Below, in pieces: positions 45,555-55,222 of a stretch of 64,000 bases of DNA. The DNA is from Rhodobacteraceae bacterium F11138 (GTDB lineage: Bacteria; Pseudomonadota; Alphaproteobacteria; Rhodobacterales; Rhodobacteraceae), in assembly GCA_016521575.1 (NCBI GenBank), contig JAEKDP010000002.1, positions 124,001 to 188,000 of the forward strand, given 5' to 3'. A program made the translations under genes and the position numbers. How positions within the stretch are numbered: position 1 is the stretch's first letter; every line of letters starts with the position of its first letter. Under the pieces are notes generated by a model that worked only from the letters and a program-made list of their open reading frames with translations, made no database searches and was not told the DNA's origin.

Positions 45555-46817
45555 ATGAACATCCTCATTCTCGGCGGCGGCGGGCGCGAACACAGTCTGG
45601 CATGGGCGGTTTTGCAGAACCCGAAATGCGACAAGCTGATCGTGGCGCCCGGCAATGCGGGCATCGCACGGATCGCAACCTGCGCCGCGCTTGATATCGA
45701 GGATGGCGGCGAGGTCGTCACCTTTGCCGAGGTGAACGCAATCGATTTCGTAATCATAGGCCCCGAAGCCCCGCTGGCCGCCGGGGTCGCCGACCGCCTG
45801 CGCGAAGCGGGAATTCTGGTCTTCGGCCCTTCTGCGGCAGCCGCCCGGCTGGAAGCCTCCAAGAGCTTCACCAAGGAAATCTGCGATGCCGCTGGTGCCC
45901 CCACCGCGGCCTATGGCCATTTCACTGACGCCGAATCCGCAAAGGCCCATATCCGCCAGCAAGGCGCACCGATCGTGGTCAAGGCCGACGGGCTGGCCGC
46001 CGGCAAGGGCGTCATCGTTGCCGAGACCGAAGAACAGGCCCTGGCCGCCATCGACGACATGTTTGACGGTGCATTCGGCCAGGCGGGCGCCGAAGTGGTG
46101 ATCGAGGAATTCATGGAAGGCGAGGAAGCGTCCTTTTTCGTCCTCTGCGACGGTGAAACCGTTCTGCCCGTGGGCACAGCCCAGGATCACAAACGCGTCG
46201 GTGAAGGCGATACCGGTCCCAACACCGGCGGCATGGGGGCATATTCTCCGGCGCCGGTTCTGACTGAAGCCGTCGCGCAAAAGGCGCTGGACCGGATCGT
46301 GCGTCCGACGGTTAATGAAATGAAACGCCGCGGAACCCCCTATCAGGGCGTGCTCTATGTCGGATTGATGATCAAGGACGGCGAACCGCGACTGGTGGAA
46401 TACAACGCCCGGTTCGGCGACCCCGAATGCCAGGCCCTGATGATGCGGCTGGGCGCGCAGGCCATGGACCTGATGCATGCCGCCGCCGAGGGACGGCTGG
46501 ACGGGATGCAGGTGAACTGGGCCGACGACCACGCGATGACCGTGGTGATGGCGGCGCAGGGCTATCCGGGCGCATACGACAAGGGCAGCGTGATCGGCGG
46601 TCTGGAGGGGTTGCCCGAAACCAGTTCCGCCATGTGTTTTCACGCCGGGACCGCGCGGCAGGACGGGACATTCGTGGCAACCGGCGGGCGGGTTCTGAAC
46701 CTGACCGCGCGCGGCGCAACCCTGGCCGAGGCGCGCGACGCGGTCTATGCGATGGCGGATGCGGTCGACTGGCCGGGCGGGTTCCTGCGCCGGGATATCG
46801 GTTGGCGGGCGCTGTAG
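45555..46817 (+). CDS. purD: Phosphoribosylamine-glycine ligase
   Basis: This 420-residue ATP-grasp enzyme carries out the second step of purine synthesis. It begins NILILGGGGREHSLAW. The ATP-grasp phrases PIVVKADGLAAGKGVIVA, TGGMGAYSPAPV and VEYNARFGDPECQ are all present. The length is normal. It is probably monocistronic, divergent from xseA. Confidence 0.97.
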   Translation: MNILILGGGGREHSLAWAVLQNPKCDKLIVAPGNAGIARIATCAALDIEDGGEVVTFAEVNAIDFVIIGPEAPLAAGVADRLREAGILVFGPSAAAARLEASKSFTKEICDAAGAPTAAYGHFTDAESAKAHIRQQGAPIVVKADGLAAGKGVIVAETEEQALAAIDDMFDGAFGQAGAEVVIEEFMEGEEASFFVLCDGETVLPVGTAQDHKRVGEGDTGPNTGGMGAYSPAPVLTEAVAQKALDRIVRPTVNEMKRRGTPYQGVLYVGLMIKDGEPRLVEYNARFGDPECQALMMRLGAQAMDLMHAAAEGRLDGMQVNWADDHAMTVVMAAQGYPGAYDKGSVIGGLEGLPETSSAMCFHAGTARQDGTFVATGGRVLNLTARGATLAEARDAVYAMADAVDWPGGFLRRDIGWRAL

Positions 46818-46829
46818 CGAGCGGGCCGG

Positions 46830-46999
46830 TTACCTGTCTTCGGGTCTGTCGGGTGTCTGAACGGTCATCATGTTGACCGGTTCGCAGCCCTCGGCAGAGG
46901 AGTCGTGCTCCTCGCCTGAGGTGCCCTTCATCCAGAACAGATCGCCGGCGCAAAGAACACCCCCGCACCCGGGCCGATGACACCGCGCCCGGTCTGAAA

Positions 47000-47000
<1 letters not shown>
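46830..47000 (-). CDS. Possible 56-residue Cys-containing protein with an AUU start
   Basis: In the gap between purD and the ferredoxin gene, a frame runs from ATT at 47000 to TAA at 46830. It contains RCHRPGCGGVLCAGDLF, with Cys spaced C-x4-C-x4-C, and later EEHDSSAEGCEPVNMMTV. The ATT shares its first base with the ferredoxin stop (TGATT), exactly where a coupled TGATG would be expected. No ATG or GTG is available before the Met at 46931. It could be a translated gene with a rare start, a decayed gene or a chance frame. Confidence 0.35.
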
Positions 47001-47479
<479 letters not shown>

Positions 47480-47539
47480 TCACGACACCGTGAAAACTTG
47501 CTAACCTGCGCAACGAAGGGGAACAGGGGAGAGATACAG

Positions 47540-48214
47540 ATGACGGCGCACCGGATGCCGGAGAGCGGCTTTTTGTCCAACGCTTCGGCAGACCTCAAGA
47601 AAATGCTGGCCGATCTGGCGACCGAGATATCGCTGTCCCGGGGCGACATCCTGTTTGAACAGGGCGACGAAGGCGATGCGCTGTATGCGATCATCACCGG
47701 CGCGGTGGAATTCAGCGTTCTGGCGCTGGACGGGCGGAAGCTGACCTTGGACATGATGCGTCCCGGCGCATTGTTCGGCGAAATCACCCTGTTTGAGCCC
47801 GGCGGACGGACCGCCACGGCGACCGCAGTCGAAGACACCCTGTTGTGGCGCGTGCGCCATCCGGATGTTCTGGCCCAGATCCGGCAACGCCCGGATCTGG
47901 CGGTGGACATGATTCACCTTGCCGGGCAACGCATGCGGTGGATGGGACGCCAGTTGAACGAACAGGTGTTTCTGCCCCTGCCCACGCGTTTGGCCCGAAA
48001 GGTCCAGCACCTTGCCCCAGAGGACACGCCAACGCCTTGCAAACTGGAACTTTCACAGGCGGAACTGGCGGAATTTGTCGGCGCGACCCGCGAAGCCGTA
48101 TCGAAAATCCTGTCCAGTTGGAAACGTGACGGCGTTATCCAGAGCACGCGTGGGGGATTGGTGATACTGGACTGGAACGCATTGTCATTGCTGGCTGAAC
48201 CGGATCAAATCTGA
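47540..48214 (+). CDS. Crp/Fnr-family regulator without an N-terminal Fe-S motif
   Basis: The protein has 224 residues from the ATG at 47540, which has a GGGGAGAG ribosome site. A cNMP-like effector domain (GDILFEQGDEGDALYAIITG, then GALFGEITLFEPGGRTATAT) precedes a winged helix with LSQAELAEFVGATREAVSKI. The recognition helix has E-x2-S-K, close to the E-x2-S-R of FNR. No N-terminal Cys cluster is present, so it is not an oxygen-sensing FNR; nucleotide, NO or heme sensing is possible. A link to the nap palindrome is only a hypothesis. Confidence 0.9.
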   Translation: MTAHRMPESGFLSNASADLKKMLADLATEISLSRGDILFEQGDEGDALYAIITGAVEFSVLALDGRKLTLDMMRPGALFGEITLFEPGGRTATATAVEDTLLWRVRHPDVLAQIRQRPDLAVDMIHLAGQRMRWMGRQLNEQVFLPLPTRLARKVQHLAPEDTPTPCKLELSQAELAEFVGATREAVSKILSSWKRDGVIQSTRGGLVILDWNALSLLAEPDQI

Positions 48215-48539
48215 ATCCAACATTCCCGATCCTGTGTGTGCTGGTTCACATACAGCTGCCGGAATCAGTGCGATACAGGATGCACGAATTCAACAATGCA
48301 AGCGGAGTTATCAAGAGTACCGACCACCGTCTGTGATAAATGAAATGAACATCCGTCCCCTTTCCCCTGTATCAGGGTGTTCGTGTCAAAGGTTTTTTTC
48401 TTCCAACCGGTGGGTATTTGTTTAAGCGGTTTTCCCAACCACGGGCATGATTGAATTTCGTACCGGCGGGTTTCCCCATGTTCCGCCGAGTATTTTCCGG
48501 GCTGGCGCAATCCTGTGTCTCCTCCCTGACCGGCCAAGG
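48215..48539. other. Intergenic region with no supported gene
   Basis: About 325 bp between the Crp/Fnr gene and the degP terminator. It contains a small CCCTG TAT CAGGG hairpin near 48376 and a U6 run near 48391 on the plus strand, but these are not adjacent and do not make a convincing terminator. No reading frame with a ribosome site was seen. Confidence 0.5.
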
Positions 48540-48571
48540 AAAAAGGGCCATGTGCGATGCACATGGCCCTT
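48540..48571 (-). terminator. Intrinsic terminator after degP
   Basis: AAGGGCCATGTGC (48543-48555) pairs perfectly with GCACATGGCCCTT (48559-48571) around a 3-nt loop. On the minus strand five U follow the stem at 48544-48540. It lies about 43 bp after the degP stop. Confidence 0.88.
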
Positions 48572-48613
48572 CTTGGTGTGTGTCCTTCTTGATTTGACGC
48601 CTGAAAGCAGACG

Positions 48614-50092
48614 TCAGTCGTCCAGGCTCAGCGCCACGAACCGCGGGTCCCCGCCACGCCGCACCAGCAACAACAGCGACTTGCGCCCGGCGTCCCTGGC
48701 GTCGGCAATCCGTTCGTCGAGCTCGCTCAGCGCGGTCACTTTCTGCTGTCCGGCCTCGGTAATCAGATCCCCTGCCCGCAGACCTTTCTCGAAGGCTTCG
48801 GTGGTTTCATCCACGGACAGAACCACCAGCCCGGTCTGTGTTTCCGGCAGGTTCAATTCGCCGCGCAGCTTGTCACTCAGCGGCCCAAGCGTCATGCCCA
48901 GCACGGTCTTTTCCTGAATGTCGCCATCGGAATTTTCCATCGCCGCCGGAACCGCGCCTTCGGCTTCTTCGCGGCGCCCCAGGGTCACCAGAACCGTCTT
49001 GGTGCTGCCATCGCGGTTGACCACGACACGCACGGCCTTGCCGACTTCGGTATTGCCCACCTGGCGCACCAGGGCGCGGGTATCTTCGACATCGACGCCG
49101 TCAAAACTGACGATGACATCGCCGGACAGCAAGCCCGCCTCTTTCGCCGGACCTTCCGGAACATCGGTGATCAAGGCGCCCGCGGCGGATTCCAGGCCCA
49201 TCGCTTCGGCGATCTCGTCCGTGACATCCTGAATGCGCACGCCCAGCCAGCCGCGGCGGGTTTCGCCGAATTCCTTCAACTGGTCGACCACGCGGGTCAC
49301 CACGTTGGACGCCATCGAAAAGCCGATCCCGATAGAGCCACCGTTCGGGGACAGGATCGCGGTGTTCACCCCGACCACCTCGCCGTCCATGTTGAACAGC
49401 GGCCCGCCCGAGTTGCCCCGGTTGATGGCCGCGTCGGTCTGGATGTAATCGTCATAGGTGCCCGAAAGCGCCCGGTTGCGCGCCGACACGATCCCGGCGG
49501 ACACCGAGAACCCCTGCCCCAGCGGATTGCCCATCGCAATCACCCAATCGCCGACACGTGCGCTGTCACTGTCGCCGAAGGTGACAAAGGGCAGCGGTTC
49601 ATCGGACTCGACCTTGAGCAAGGCAATATCCGTGTTTGGATCGGTCCCGATCACCTTGGCCGGCAGCTCGCCGCCCGCGAAGAATTCGATCAGGATCTCG
49701 TCGGCGCCCTCGATGACATGGTTGTTCGTCACCACATAGCCGTCTTCGGAAATCACAAAACCCGACCCCAGGGCCGAACTGCGGCGCGGACGCGTCCCTT
49801 CGCCGCCGTTGTTGCGATCCTGGAACTCACGAAAGAAATCCTCGAACGGCGAGCCTTCGGGAACGATGCCCTGCGGTCCGGTGCGTCCCTCGATCGTCGT
49901 CGAGGTGGTGATGTTCACCACCGACGGGCTGATCTTTTCCGCCAGCGGTGCCAGGCTTTCGGGTTTCGCCTGCACGATCAAGCTCTGCGCAAGGACGAAC
50001 ATCACCGCCAATGCGCCCAGCCAGAACAGGTGCATCCATCCCTGACGGTTCTCTGGACTGTTGGCCTGAATTGCTTTTGCCTGTGGCTGCAC
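48614..50092 (-). CDS. DegP/HtrA-family periplasmic serine protease
   Basis: The protein has 492 residues from a GTG at 50092 with a strong AAAGGAG ribosome site 8 nt away; an ATG at 50035 (MHLFWLG) is the alternative. An N-terminal signal anchor (MHLFWLGALAVMFVLAQSLI) precedes the trypsin-like domain with His in NNHVIEG, Asp in NTDIALL and Ser in RGNSGGPLF. Two PDZ domains follow (RRGWLGVRIQDVT and a second near GLVVLSVDETTEAFEKGLR). It degrades or refolds damaged envelope proteins. It follows the hflK-hflC-DUF2065 genes on the same strand. Confidence 0.95.
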   Translation of the reverse strand: MQPQAKAIQANSPENRQGWMHLFWLGALAVMFVLAQSLIVQAKPESLAPLAEKISPSVVNITTSTTIEGRTGPQGIVPEGSPFEDFFREFQDRNNGGEGTRPRRSSALGSGFVISEDGYVVTNNHVIEGADEILIEFFAGGELPAKVIGTDPNTDIALLKVESDEPLPFVTFGDSDSARVGDWVIAMGNPLGQGFSVSAGIVSARNRALSGTYDDYIQTDAAINRGNSGGPLFNMDGEVVGVNTAILSPNGGSIGIGFSMASNVVTRVVDQLKEFGETRRGWLGVRIQDVTDEIAEAMGLESAAGALITDVPEGPAKEAGLLSGDVIVSFDGVDVEDTRALVRQVGNTEVGKAVRVVVNRDGSTKTVLVTLGRREEAEGAVPAAMENSDGDIQEKTVLGMTLGPLSDKLRGELNLPETQTGLVVLSVDETTEAFEKGLRAGDLITEAGQQKVTALSELDERIADARDAGRKSLLLLVRRGGDPRFVALSLDD

Positions 50093-50259
50093 TATGCCAT
50101 CTCCTTTGTGGTTCTTGCTACAGAGCCCCGGCCGACCTGGACCGCAGCTTGGGTTGCCTTCGTCAATGTAGTGGCTTTGGCGGCTGCCGCAAAGGGCGTT
50201 CCGGGATTTCAAGCGGATGTGAAAACCCGGAAATACCGGCCGCCTGACAGGTGCTTTTG

Positions 50260-50457
50260 CTATATCGCCCCCAGCCAATTGGCGAGCCACAACAGGATCA
50301 AACCGCTGACGATGGCCAGCCCCCCGATCTGACGTCGCGCGGATTCGGGCAGGTTGCGCAGCATTTCAAGCAGTTGCTCGATAAGCGAAGGGGCCAGCAC
50401 CCAGGCCAGCCCCTCAACGATCAAGACCAGCCCGAGAGCCAGGGCGATCATACCCAT
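50260..50457 (-). CDS. DUF2065 small membrane protein
   Basis: This 65-residue protein has two membrane helices (MIALALGLVLIVEGLAWVLA and IGGLAIVSGLILLWLANWLG) with the LPESARRQIGG turn typical of DUF2065 (YjeT-like). The function is unknown. It lies 9 bp after hflC and 167 bp before degP on the same strand; the group order hflK-hflC-DUF2065-degP is common in alphaproteobacteria. Confidence 0.9.
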   Translation of the reverse strand: MGMIALALGLVLIVEGLAWVLAPSLIEQLLEMLRNLPESARRQIGGLAIVSGLILLWLANWLGAI

Positions 50458-50466
50458 GGCCGCGAT

Positions 50467-51354
50467 TTACCGCGCCGGTTCCGCCGCATCGCCCGTGGGC
50501 GAACGCAAATAGTCGAAGAACTCGGAATTCGGGTTCATCACCATTGACGAGTTGCTGCCCTTGAGCGCGCGCTGATAGGCCTTCAGCGAGCGATAGAATT
50601 CAAAGAACTCTTGGTCCTTGCCGAACGCTTCGGCAAAGATGCTGTTGCGCAATGCGTCGGCTTCGCCTCGGATGATTTCGGCTTCGCGCTGCGCTTCGGA
50701 TACCAGCTCGACCACGGTACGATCCGCCTGGGCCCGGACCCGTTGCGCGGCCTCGTTGCCTCGGGCGCGTTCGTCGGTGGCTTCGCGCTCCCGTTCGGCG
50801 CGCATCCGGTCGAACGTCGCTTCAAGGTTCTGCTCGGGCAGATCGGTCGACTTCAGCCGCACGTCAATGATGTCCAGCCCCAGCGCGCGGGCTTCGGCGA
50901 TGGCGCTGTTGCGAATACGCAGCATCAGGGCCGCCCGGTCCGAACTGAGAATATCCTTGGAGCTGACCGAACCAAGCACTTCGCGGGTTTCTGCCCGCAG
51001 GATCGAATCCAGCCTGTTTTCGGCGGTGCTGATGCCGCCGACACCGACCGCTTGCCGGAACTGTTTCACATCCGCGATGCGATAGCGCGCAAAGGCATCG
51101 ACCACCAGACGACGATCGTCCAGCGGTGTCACCTCAAGCGGTGAGATATCCCGCGACAGGATGCGGTCGTCATAGGTCACGACCTCCTGAATCAGCGGGA
51201 TCTTGAAAGCCAGACCCGGTTCTTCCTTGACGGCAACCACGCGGCCAAATTGCAGAACCAGCGCTTTTTCACGTTCATCCACGATGAAGATGGCCGACAA
51301 CAGACCGACGGCGGCAATCACCAGAATCGGCAAAATGAAGGTCGCTTTACGCAT
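50467..51354 (-). CDS. hflC: Band-7 protein HflC, modulator of FtsH protease
   Basis: This 295-residue SPFH/band-7 protein has one N-terminal membrane segment (FILPILVIAAVGLLSAIFIV) and the family start VDEREKALVLQFGRVV. A charged helix (ERERREATDERARGNEAAQR-like, residues 190-215) and SEAQREAEIIRGEADALRN follow. With HflK it forms the membrane complex that controls FtsH. Its ATG overlaps the hflK stop as TGATG. Confidence 0.95.
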   Translation of the reverse strand: MRKATFILPILVIAAVGLLSAIFIVDEREKALVLQFGRVVAVKEEPGLAFKIPLIQEVVTYDDRILSRDISPLEVTPLDDRRLVVDAFARYRIADVKQFRQAVGVGGISTAENRLDSILRAETREVLGSVSSKDILSSDRAALMLRIRNSAIAEARALGLDIIDVRLKSTDLPEQNLEATFDRMRAEREREATDERARGNEAAQRVRAQADRTVVELVSEAQREAEIIRGEADALRNSIFAEAFGKDQEFFEFYRSLKAYQRALKGSNSSMVMNPNSEFFDYLRSPTGDAAEPAR

Positions 51355-52508
51355 CAGTTGGCCTCCTCTGAATTGCGCCGCAGCTCGTTCAGCGGCAGAT
51401 AGGGCACCACGCCCGACCCCTCTCCGCTTTCGTCAAGGATGATCTTGTCCAGACCGCCCAACACCTGTTCCATGGTCTCCAGATACAGGCGTTTGCGGGT
51501 CACTTCGGGTGCCTTGGCATATTCTTCCAGAACGGCGGAAAAACGGCTGGCTTCACCCTGGGCTTCGTTTACCTGCTGGGCGCGATAGCCTTCGGCCTGT
51601 TCCAGTTGTTGCGCGGCTTCACCGCGTGCTTCGGCGAGAACCCGGTTGGCATAGGCGTCAGCCACGTTTTGCAGGCGATCCCGTTCCTGCGCAGCCGCCT
51701 GCACATCGCGGAAAGCGTCGATCACCGGCTGCGGCGGGTCAGCCTTGTCAAAGTTCACACGGATGATGTTCACCCCGCTGTCATAGCTGTCCAGTGTCAG
51801 CTGGATCAGGTCGTGCAACTGATCCGCGATGACACCGCGGTCCCTGTTCAGAATCGGCGCCAGTTCGGACTGCGCGATGATCTCACGCATCGCCGATTGC
51901 GATACCGCCTGAATGGTCTGGCGCGGGTCGGCCAGATTGAACAGGTACTTGGCCGGGTCACTGATATTCCAGACCACCTGATAGTCGATGTCGACCACGT
52001 TTTCATCGCCGGTCAGTATCAGCCCATCATTGCCGCCACGATTGCCGCCCATGTCTTCGGTCTGCTCGCGGGTGACTGGTATCACCTCTGCGGTCACGAA
52101 CGGCCAGGGCGCAAAGTTCAGCCCCGGTTCGCCGATCGCGGAAAACTCGCCCAGAAACAATTCGACGGACTGTTCTTCCGGTTTGACGGTGTAAAAGCTG
52201 GCCAGCCCCCACAGGACCCCTGCGGCAATGATGCCCAGACCGATGGTGCCCTTGGTGAACTTCGGACCATTGCCATCGCCGCGACCTCCGCCGCCGCCCT
52301 GACCGTTGCCGCCACCGCGACCGCCCATCAACACCCGCAGCTGTTCCTGGCCTTTCTTGACCAGATCGTCGATTTCAGGAATCTGGGCCCCTTCACCGCC
52401 CGGCTTGCGACCGCCAGTGCCGCGATCCTCGCCGTTCCTGCCGCCGTTGTTTCCTCCTCCTCCGGATGAGCCTCCGCCCCCCCAGGGGCCGCCGCTGTTA
52501 CCCGCCAT
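51354..52508 (-). CDS. hflK: Band-7 protein HflK, modulator of FtsH protease
   Basis: The protein has 384 residues from the ATG at 52508 (MAGNSGGPWGGGG). The cytoplasmic N-terminus is Gly-rich, as usual for HflK. A membrane helix (GTIGLGIIAAGVLWGLASFY) and the band-7 domain (VDIDYQVVWNISDPAKYLF, then QAAAQERDRLQNVADAYANR) follow. HflKC surround FtsH and limit its access to membrane substrates. It lies 95 bp after gor on the same strand. Confidence 0.95.
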   Translation of the reverse strand: MAGNSGGPWGGGGSSGGGGNNGGRNGEDRGTGGRKPGGEGAQIPEIDDLVKKGQEQLRVLMGGRGGGNGQGGGGGRGDGNGPKFTKGTIGLGIIAAGVLWGLASFYTVKPEEQSVELFLGEFSAIGEPGLNFAPWPFVTAEVIPVTREQTEDMGGNRGGNDGLILTGDENVVDIDYQVVWNISDPAKYLFNLADPRQTIQAVSQSAMREIIAQSELAPILNRDRGVIADQLHDLIQLTLDSYDSGVNIIRVNFDKADPPQPVIDAFRDVQAAAQERDRLQNVADAYANRVLAEARGEAAQQLEQAEGYRAQQVNEAQGEASRFSAVLEEYAKAPEVTRKRLYLETMEQVLGGLDKIILDESGEGSGVVPYLPLNELRRNSEEAN

Positions 52509-52603
52509 TCGCGTTGTTCCCTTCTCATCTCGCACCGTGCGGCGCTTTTGGATGTTTGTTCGATTAACTGTATACGCGTCGAGAAATTTCAAGCCTGAGA
52601 CAA

Positions 52604-54055
52604 TCATTCACGACGCAGTGGCGTGCGCATGGTGACCAGCTCTTCGGACATGGTCGGGTGCACCGCCACGGTCCGGTCAAAGTCTTCCTTGGTCGCGCCC
52701 ATCTTGACGGCAATCCCGGCCAGCTGGATCAGCTCGCCGGCGTTGGGGGCCACGATGTGGCAGCCCAGCACCTTCCGGCTGGCCTGACTGACCACCAGTT
52801 TCATCAAGACACGGTCCGGACGATCGGCAAATGCCGACTGCATCGGGCGAAAGCTGGTGCAATAGACCTCGATCTCTTCCTGCTCGCGCGCCGCCTCTTC
52901 GCTCAGCCCGACGGTTCCCATTTCAGGCTGGGTGAAAATGGCACTGGCGATCAGTTCGTGGTCCACCGGTGTCGGATTGCCCCGGAACACGGTTTCTACA
53001 AATGCCATCCCCTCGCGGATCGCAACCGGAGTCAGGTTGACCCGGTCGGTCACGTCGCCGATGGCATAAACCGATGGAACCGCCGTCTGGCTGTACTCAT
53101 CCACCACGATTTCACCGCGGCGGCCCAGCTCAATTCCCGCATCAGACAGGCCCATGTCCCGCGTGTTGGGATCGCGCCCGGTGGCGAACAGCACCGTGTC
53201 GAACACCTTTTCGGTCCCATTGGTGGATTTGACCCAGATCGGTCCCGTGCCGCCCCCGGTCCCCGTGGTTTTGATATCGGTCCCGCCGGATGCGGCGTCC
53301 GAACCGGTGCCGGCATGGCTGAGAGCATGGTCTTCACCGGCGCGGGCCATTTCGACGAGATTGGTGCCCAGATGCAGATCGACACCTTTTTCCCGCATCA
53401 TCTCGGCCACAAGGCCGCGCGCTTCGTCGTCGAACCCCCGCAGGATCTGCGCCCCGCGATAATATTGCGTCACCTCGACACCCAACCCGTTCAGGATGCA
53501 GGCAAATTCACAGGCGATATACCCACCGCCAATGATCAGGATCGACTTGGGCAGGGTTTCAAGATGAAAAATGTCGTCGGAAACGATGCCCAGATCGGCG
53601 TTCGGTATGTCCGGGCGCACCGGGCGTCCCCCGGTTGCCACCAGGATGTGTTTGGCGCTGATTTCCCGGCCGTCGGACAAAGTGACGGTATGTGGATCCT
53701 TCAAGGCGGCGCGCGCATCGAACGTGTCGACCCCGGCATTGGCCAACAGTTTGCGATACACCCCTTCAAGGCGATCCAGCTCGGCGTTCAGGCTGCCACG
53801 AAATGCCGTCCAGTCAAACGACCCGTCCTGAATATCCCAGCCATAAGACCGGGCTTCGCCGGGCATGTCGCGATAGCCGGATGCAAACACCATCAGTTTC
53901 TTGGGCACACAGCCCCGGATCACACAGGTGCCACCATAGCGATCTTCTTCAGCCAGCGCCACCTTTGCACCGGTTTCCGAAGCAGCCACGCGTGCGGCAC
54001 GCACCCCGCCCGATCCACCACCAATGACGAACAGATCGTAGTCGAAGTCGCTCAT
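52604..54055 (-). CDS. gor: Glutathione-disulfide reductase
   Basis: This 483-residue FAD enzyme keeps glutathione reduced with NADPH. It has the FAD motif GGGSGGVRAARVA, the redox disulfide GGTCVIRGCVPKKL, the NADPH region IIGGGYIACEFACIL, and the C-terminal His in VAVHPTMSEEL. About 30 residues rich in Gly, Thr and Ser (GSDAASGGTDIKTTGTGGGT) are inserted around residue 255-280 in the NADPH domain, which is unusual. It precedes hflK on the same strand, possibly in one transcript. Confidence 0.93.
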   Translation of the reverse strand: MSDFDYDLFVIGGGSGGVRAARVAASETGAKVALAEEDRYGGTCVIRGCVPKKLMVFASGYRDMPGEARSYGWDIQDGSFDWTAFRGSLNAELDRLEGVYRKLLANAGVDTFDARAALKDPHTVTLSDGREISAKHILVATGGRPVRPDIPNADLGIVSDDIFHLETLPKSILIIGGGYIACEFACILNGLGVEVTQYYRGAQILRGFDDEARGLVAEMMREKGVDLHLGTNLVEMARAGEDHALSHAGTGSDAASGGTDIKTTGTGGGTGPIWVKSTNGTEKVFDTVLFATGRDPNTRDMGLSDAGIELGRRGEIVVDEYSQTAVPSVYAIGDVTDRVNLTPVAIREGMAFVETVFRGNPTPVDHELIASAIFTQPEMGTVGLSEEAAREQEEIEVYCTSFRPMQSAFADRPDRVLMKLVVSQASRKVLGCHIVAPNAGELIQLAGIAVKMGATKEDFDRTVAVHPTMSEELVTMRTPLRRE

Positions 54056-54156
54056 GTGTGTCTCCTTGTCCGCTTGCAGGGGGATATGTCATGCCAGTAG
54101 AAGGAAAACCAGAGGCAGGCCCGAAAAAGCCACGCTGCGGCCCGCGAAACCATCGT

Positions 54157-54184
54157 CATTCAAGAGAGTACATTCAAGACAGTA
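54157..54184. repeat. Tandem 14-bp direct repeat upstream of gor
   Basis: CATTCAAGAGAGTA and CATTCAAGACAGTA are adjacent and differ at one base. They lie 102-129 bp before the gor start and may be binding sites or a chance duplication. Confidence 0.45.
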
Positions 54185-54193
54185 CCGCCCTCA

Positions 54194-54230
54194 GGTGCCG
54201 CATGGCCCGATCCGCGGGCCATGCGGCACC
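54194..54230. terminator. Strong GC hairpin after rpiA
   Basis: GGTGCCGCATGGCCC (54194-54208) pairs perfectly with GGGCCATGCGGCACC (54216-54230) around a 7-nt loop. It lies 21 bp beyond the rpiA stop on the minus strand. No U-run follows, so it may work as a structure-only terminator or RNA-end protector. Confidence 0.6.
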
Positions 54231-54251
54231 CTGATGTCCGGGCAATCCCGC

Positions 54252-55040
54252 TTAGTCAGCGACATCCGTGAACAGATTGTCCGCACCGGGCAGATCCAGA
54301 CGTTCCTGTATGATCGTACCCTTGGCGATGTCGCGCAGCTCCAGGCGTCCATCGCTGTGCCCGACAACCACCTGGTCACAGATGTCGATGAACAATCCGT
54401 TCTCGACCAGCCCCGGAATCCGGTTCAACGCCAAGGCCAGCTGCCTGGCGTCGCCGATACGCCCCAGATCCAGATCCAGAATGTGGTTGCCTTCGTCGGT
54501 GACAAACGGAACACCGCCCGCCATGCGCAGCGCCGTGCTGCGACCGTCGACATCCATCGACACCAGAAGGTCCTCGATCAGCTTCTGAGTGGTCTGCCAG
54601 CCAAACGGGATCACCTCGACCGGCAGAGGAAACGCACCCAGGGTTTCGACATGCTTGGCCGCGTCCGCGATCACCACCATGCGATCCGACGCCATGGCGA
54701 CGATCTTTTCCTGCAACAACGCGCCGCCGCCGCCCTTGATCAGGTTCAGGTCGTCGTCGAATTCATCGGCCCCGTCGATGGTCAGATCCAACCATCCGAC
54801 CTGCTCCAGCGTGACCACATCCATGCCTTCGGCGCGGGCCAGTTCGGCGGTGCGGGTCGACGTCGGCACGCAACGGATCTGCAGATTGTCGTCGCGCACC
54901 ATCTGGCCCAGACGTCGCACCAGAAAGGCGGCCGTGCTGCCGGTCCCCAGCCCCACACGCATGCCGCTATGGACAAAATCAGCCGCACGATGCGCGGTCA
55001 CGAACTTGGCCTTGTCAGCCGCGGTCATTTCATCGGACAT
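54252..55040 (-). CDS. rpiA: Ribose-5-phosphate isomerase A
   Basis: The protein has 262 residues from the ATG at 55040 (MSDEMTAADKAKF). It interconverts ribose 5-phosphate and ribulose 5-phosphate. The family motifs GLGTGSTAAFLVRRLG, TIDGADEFD (with catalytic Asp), LIKGGGGALLQEKI and DDSK-equivalent region ADAAKHVETLG are present. It is followed by a strong hairpin and then gor on the same strand. Confidence 0.96.
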   Translation of the reverse strand: MSDEMTAADKAKFVTAHRAADFVHSGMRVGLGTGSTAAFLVRRLGQMVRDDNLQIRCVPTSTRTAELARAEGMDVVTLEQVGWLDLTIDGADEFDDDLNLIKGGGGALLQEKIVAMASDRMVVIADAAKHVETLGAFPLPVEVIPFGWQTTQKLIEDLLVSMDVDGRSTALRMAGGVPFVTDEGNHILDLDLGRIGDARQLALALNRIPGLVENGLFIDICDQVVVGHSDGRLELRDIAKGTIIQERLDLPGADNLFTDVAD

Positions 55041-55145
55041 AGCACTACCCCTGGCACCACTGTGAATGTTCGGCGGTCTTATAGGGCAATCCGCTGAAAG
55101 GGACGAGGGGCAAAACAACATGGCGCGGCGGCACGGCGAAAATAA

Positions 55146-55164
55146 ATGTAAATAATATTCACAT
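55146..55164. promoter_or_regulatory. Operator-like palindrome 1 before the DUF2852 gene
   Basis: ATGTAAA-TAATA-TTCACAT is a 7-5-7 inverted repeat with one mismatch. It is upstream of a weak promoter-like pair (TTGTAA at 55171, GATCTA at 55194, 17 nt apart). Confidence 0.55.
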
Positions 55165-55203
55165 ACCCCCTTGTAACCGACGGCCCCAGCCCCGATCTAG
55201 GCA

Positions 55204-55222
55204 ATGTGAAAGACATTCACAT
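55204..55222. promoter_or_regulatory. Operator-like palindrome 2 before the DUF2852 gene
   Basis: ATGTGAA-AGACA-TTCACAT is a perfect 7-5-7 inverted repeat. It lies just after the promoter-like pair, a usual place for a repressor site. It shares arms and spacing with palindrome 1, 58 bp away centre to centre. Confidence 0.6.
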
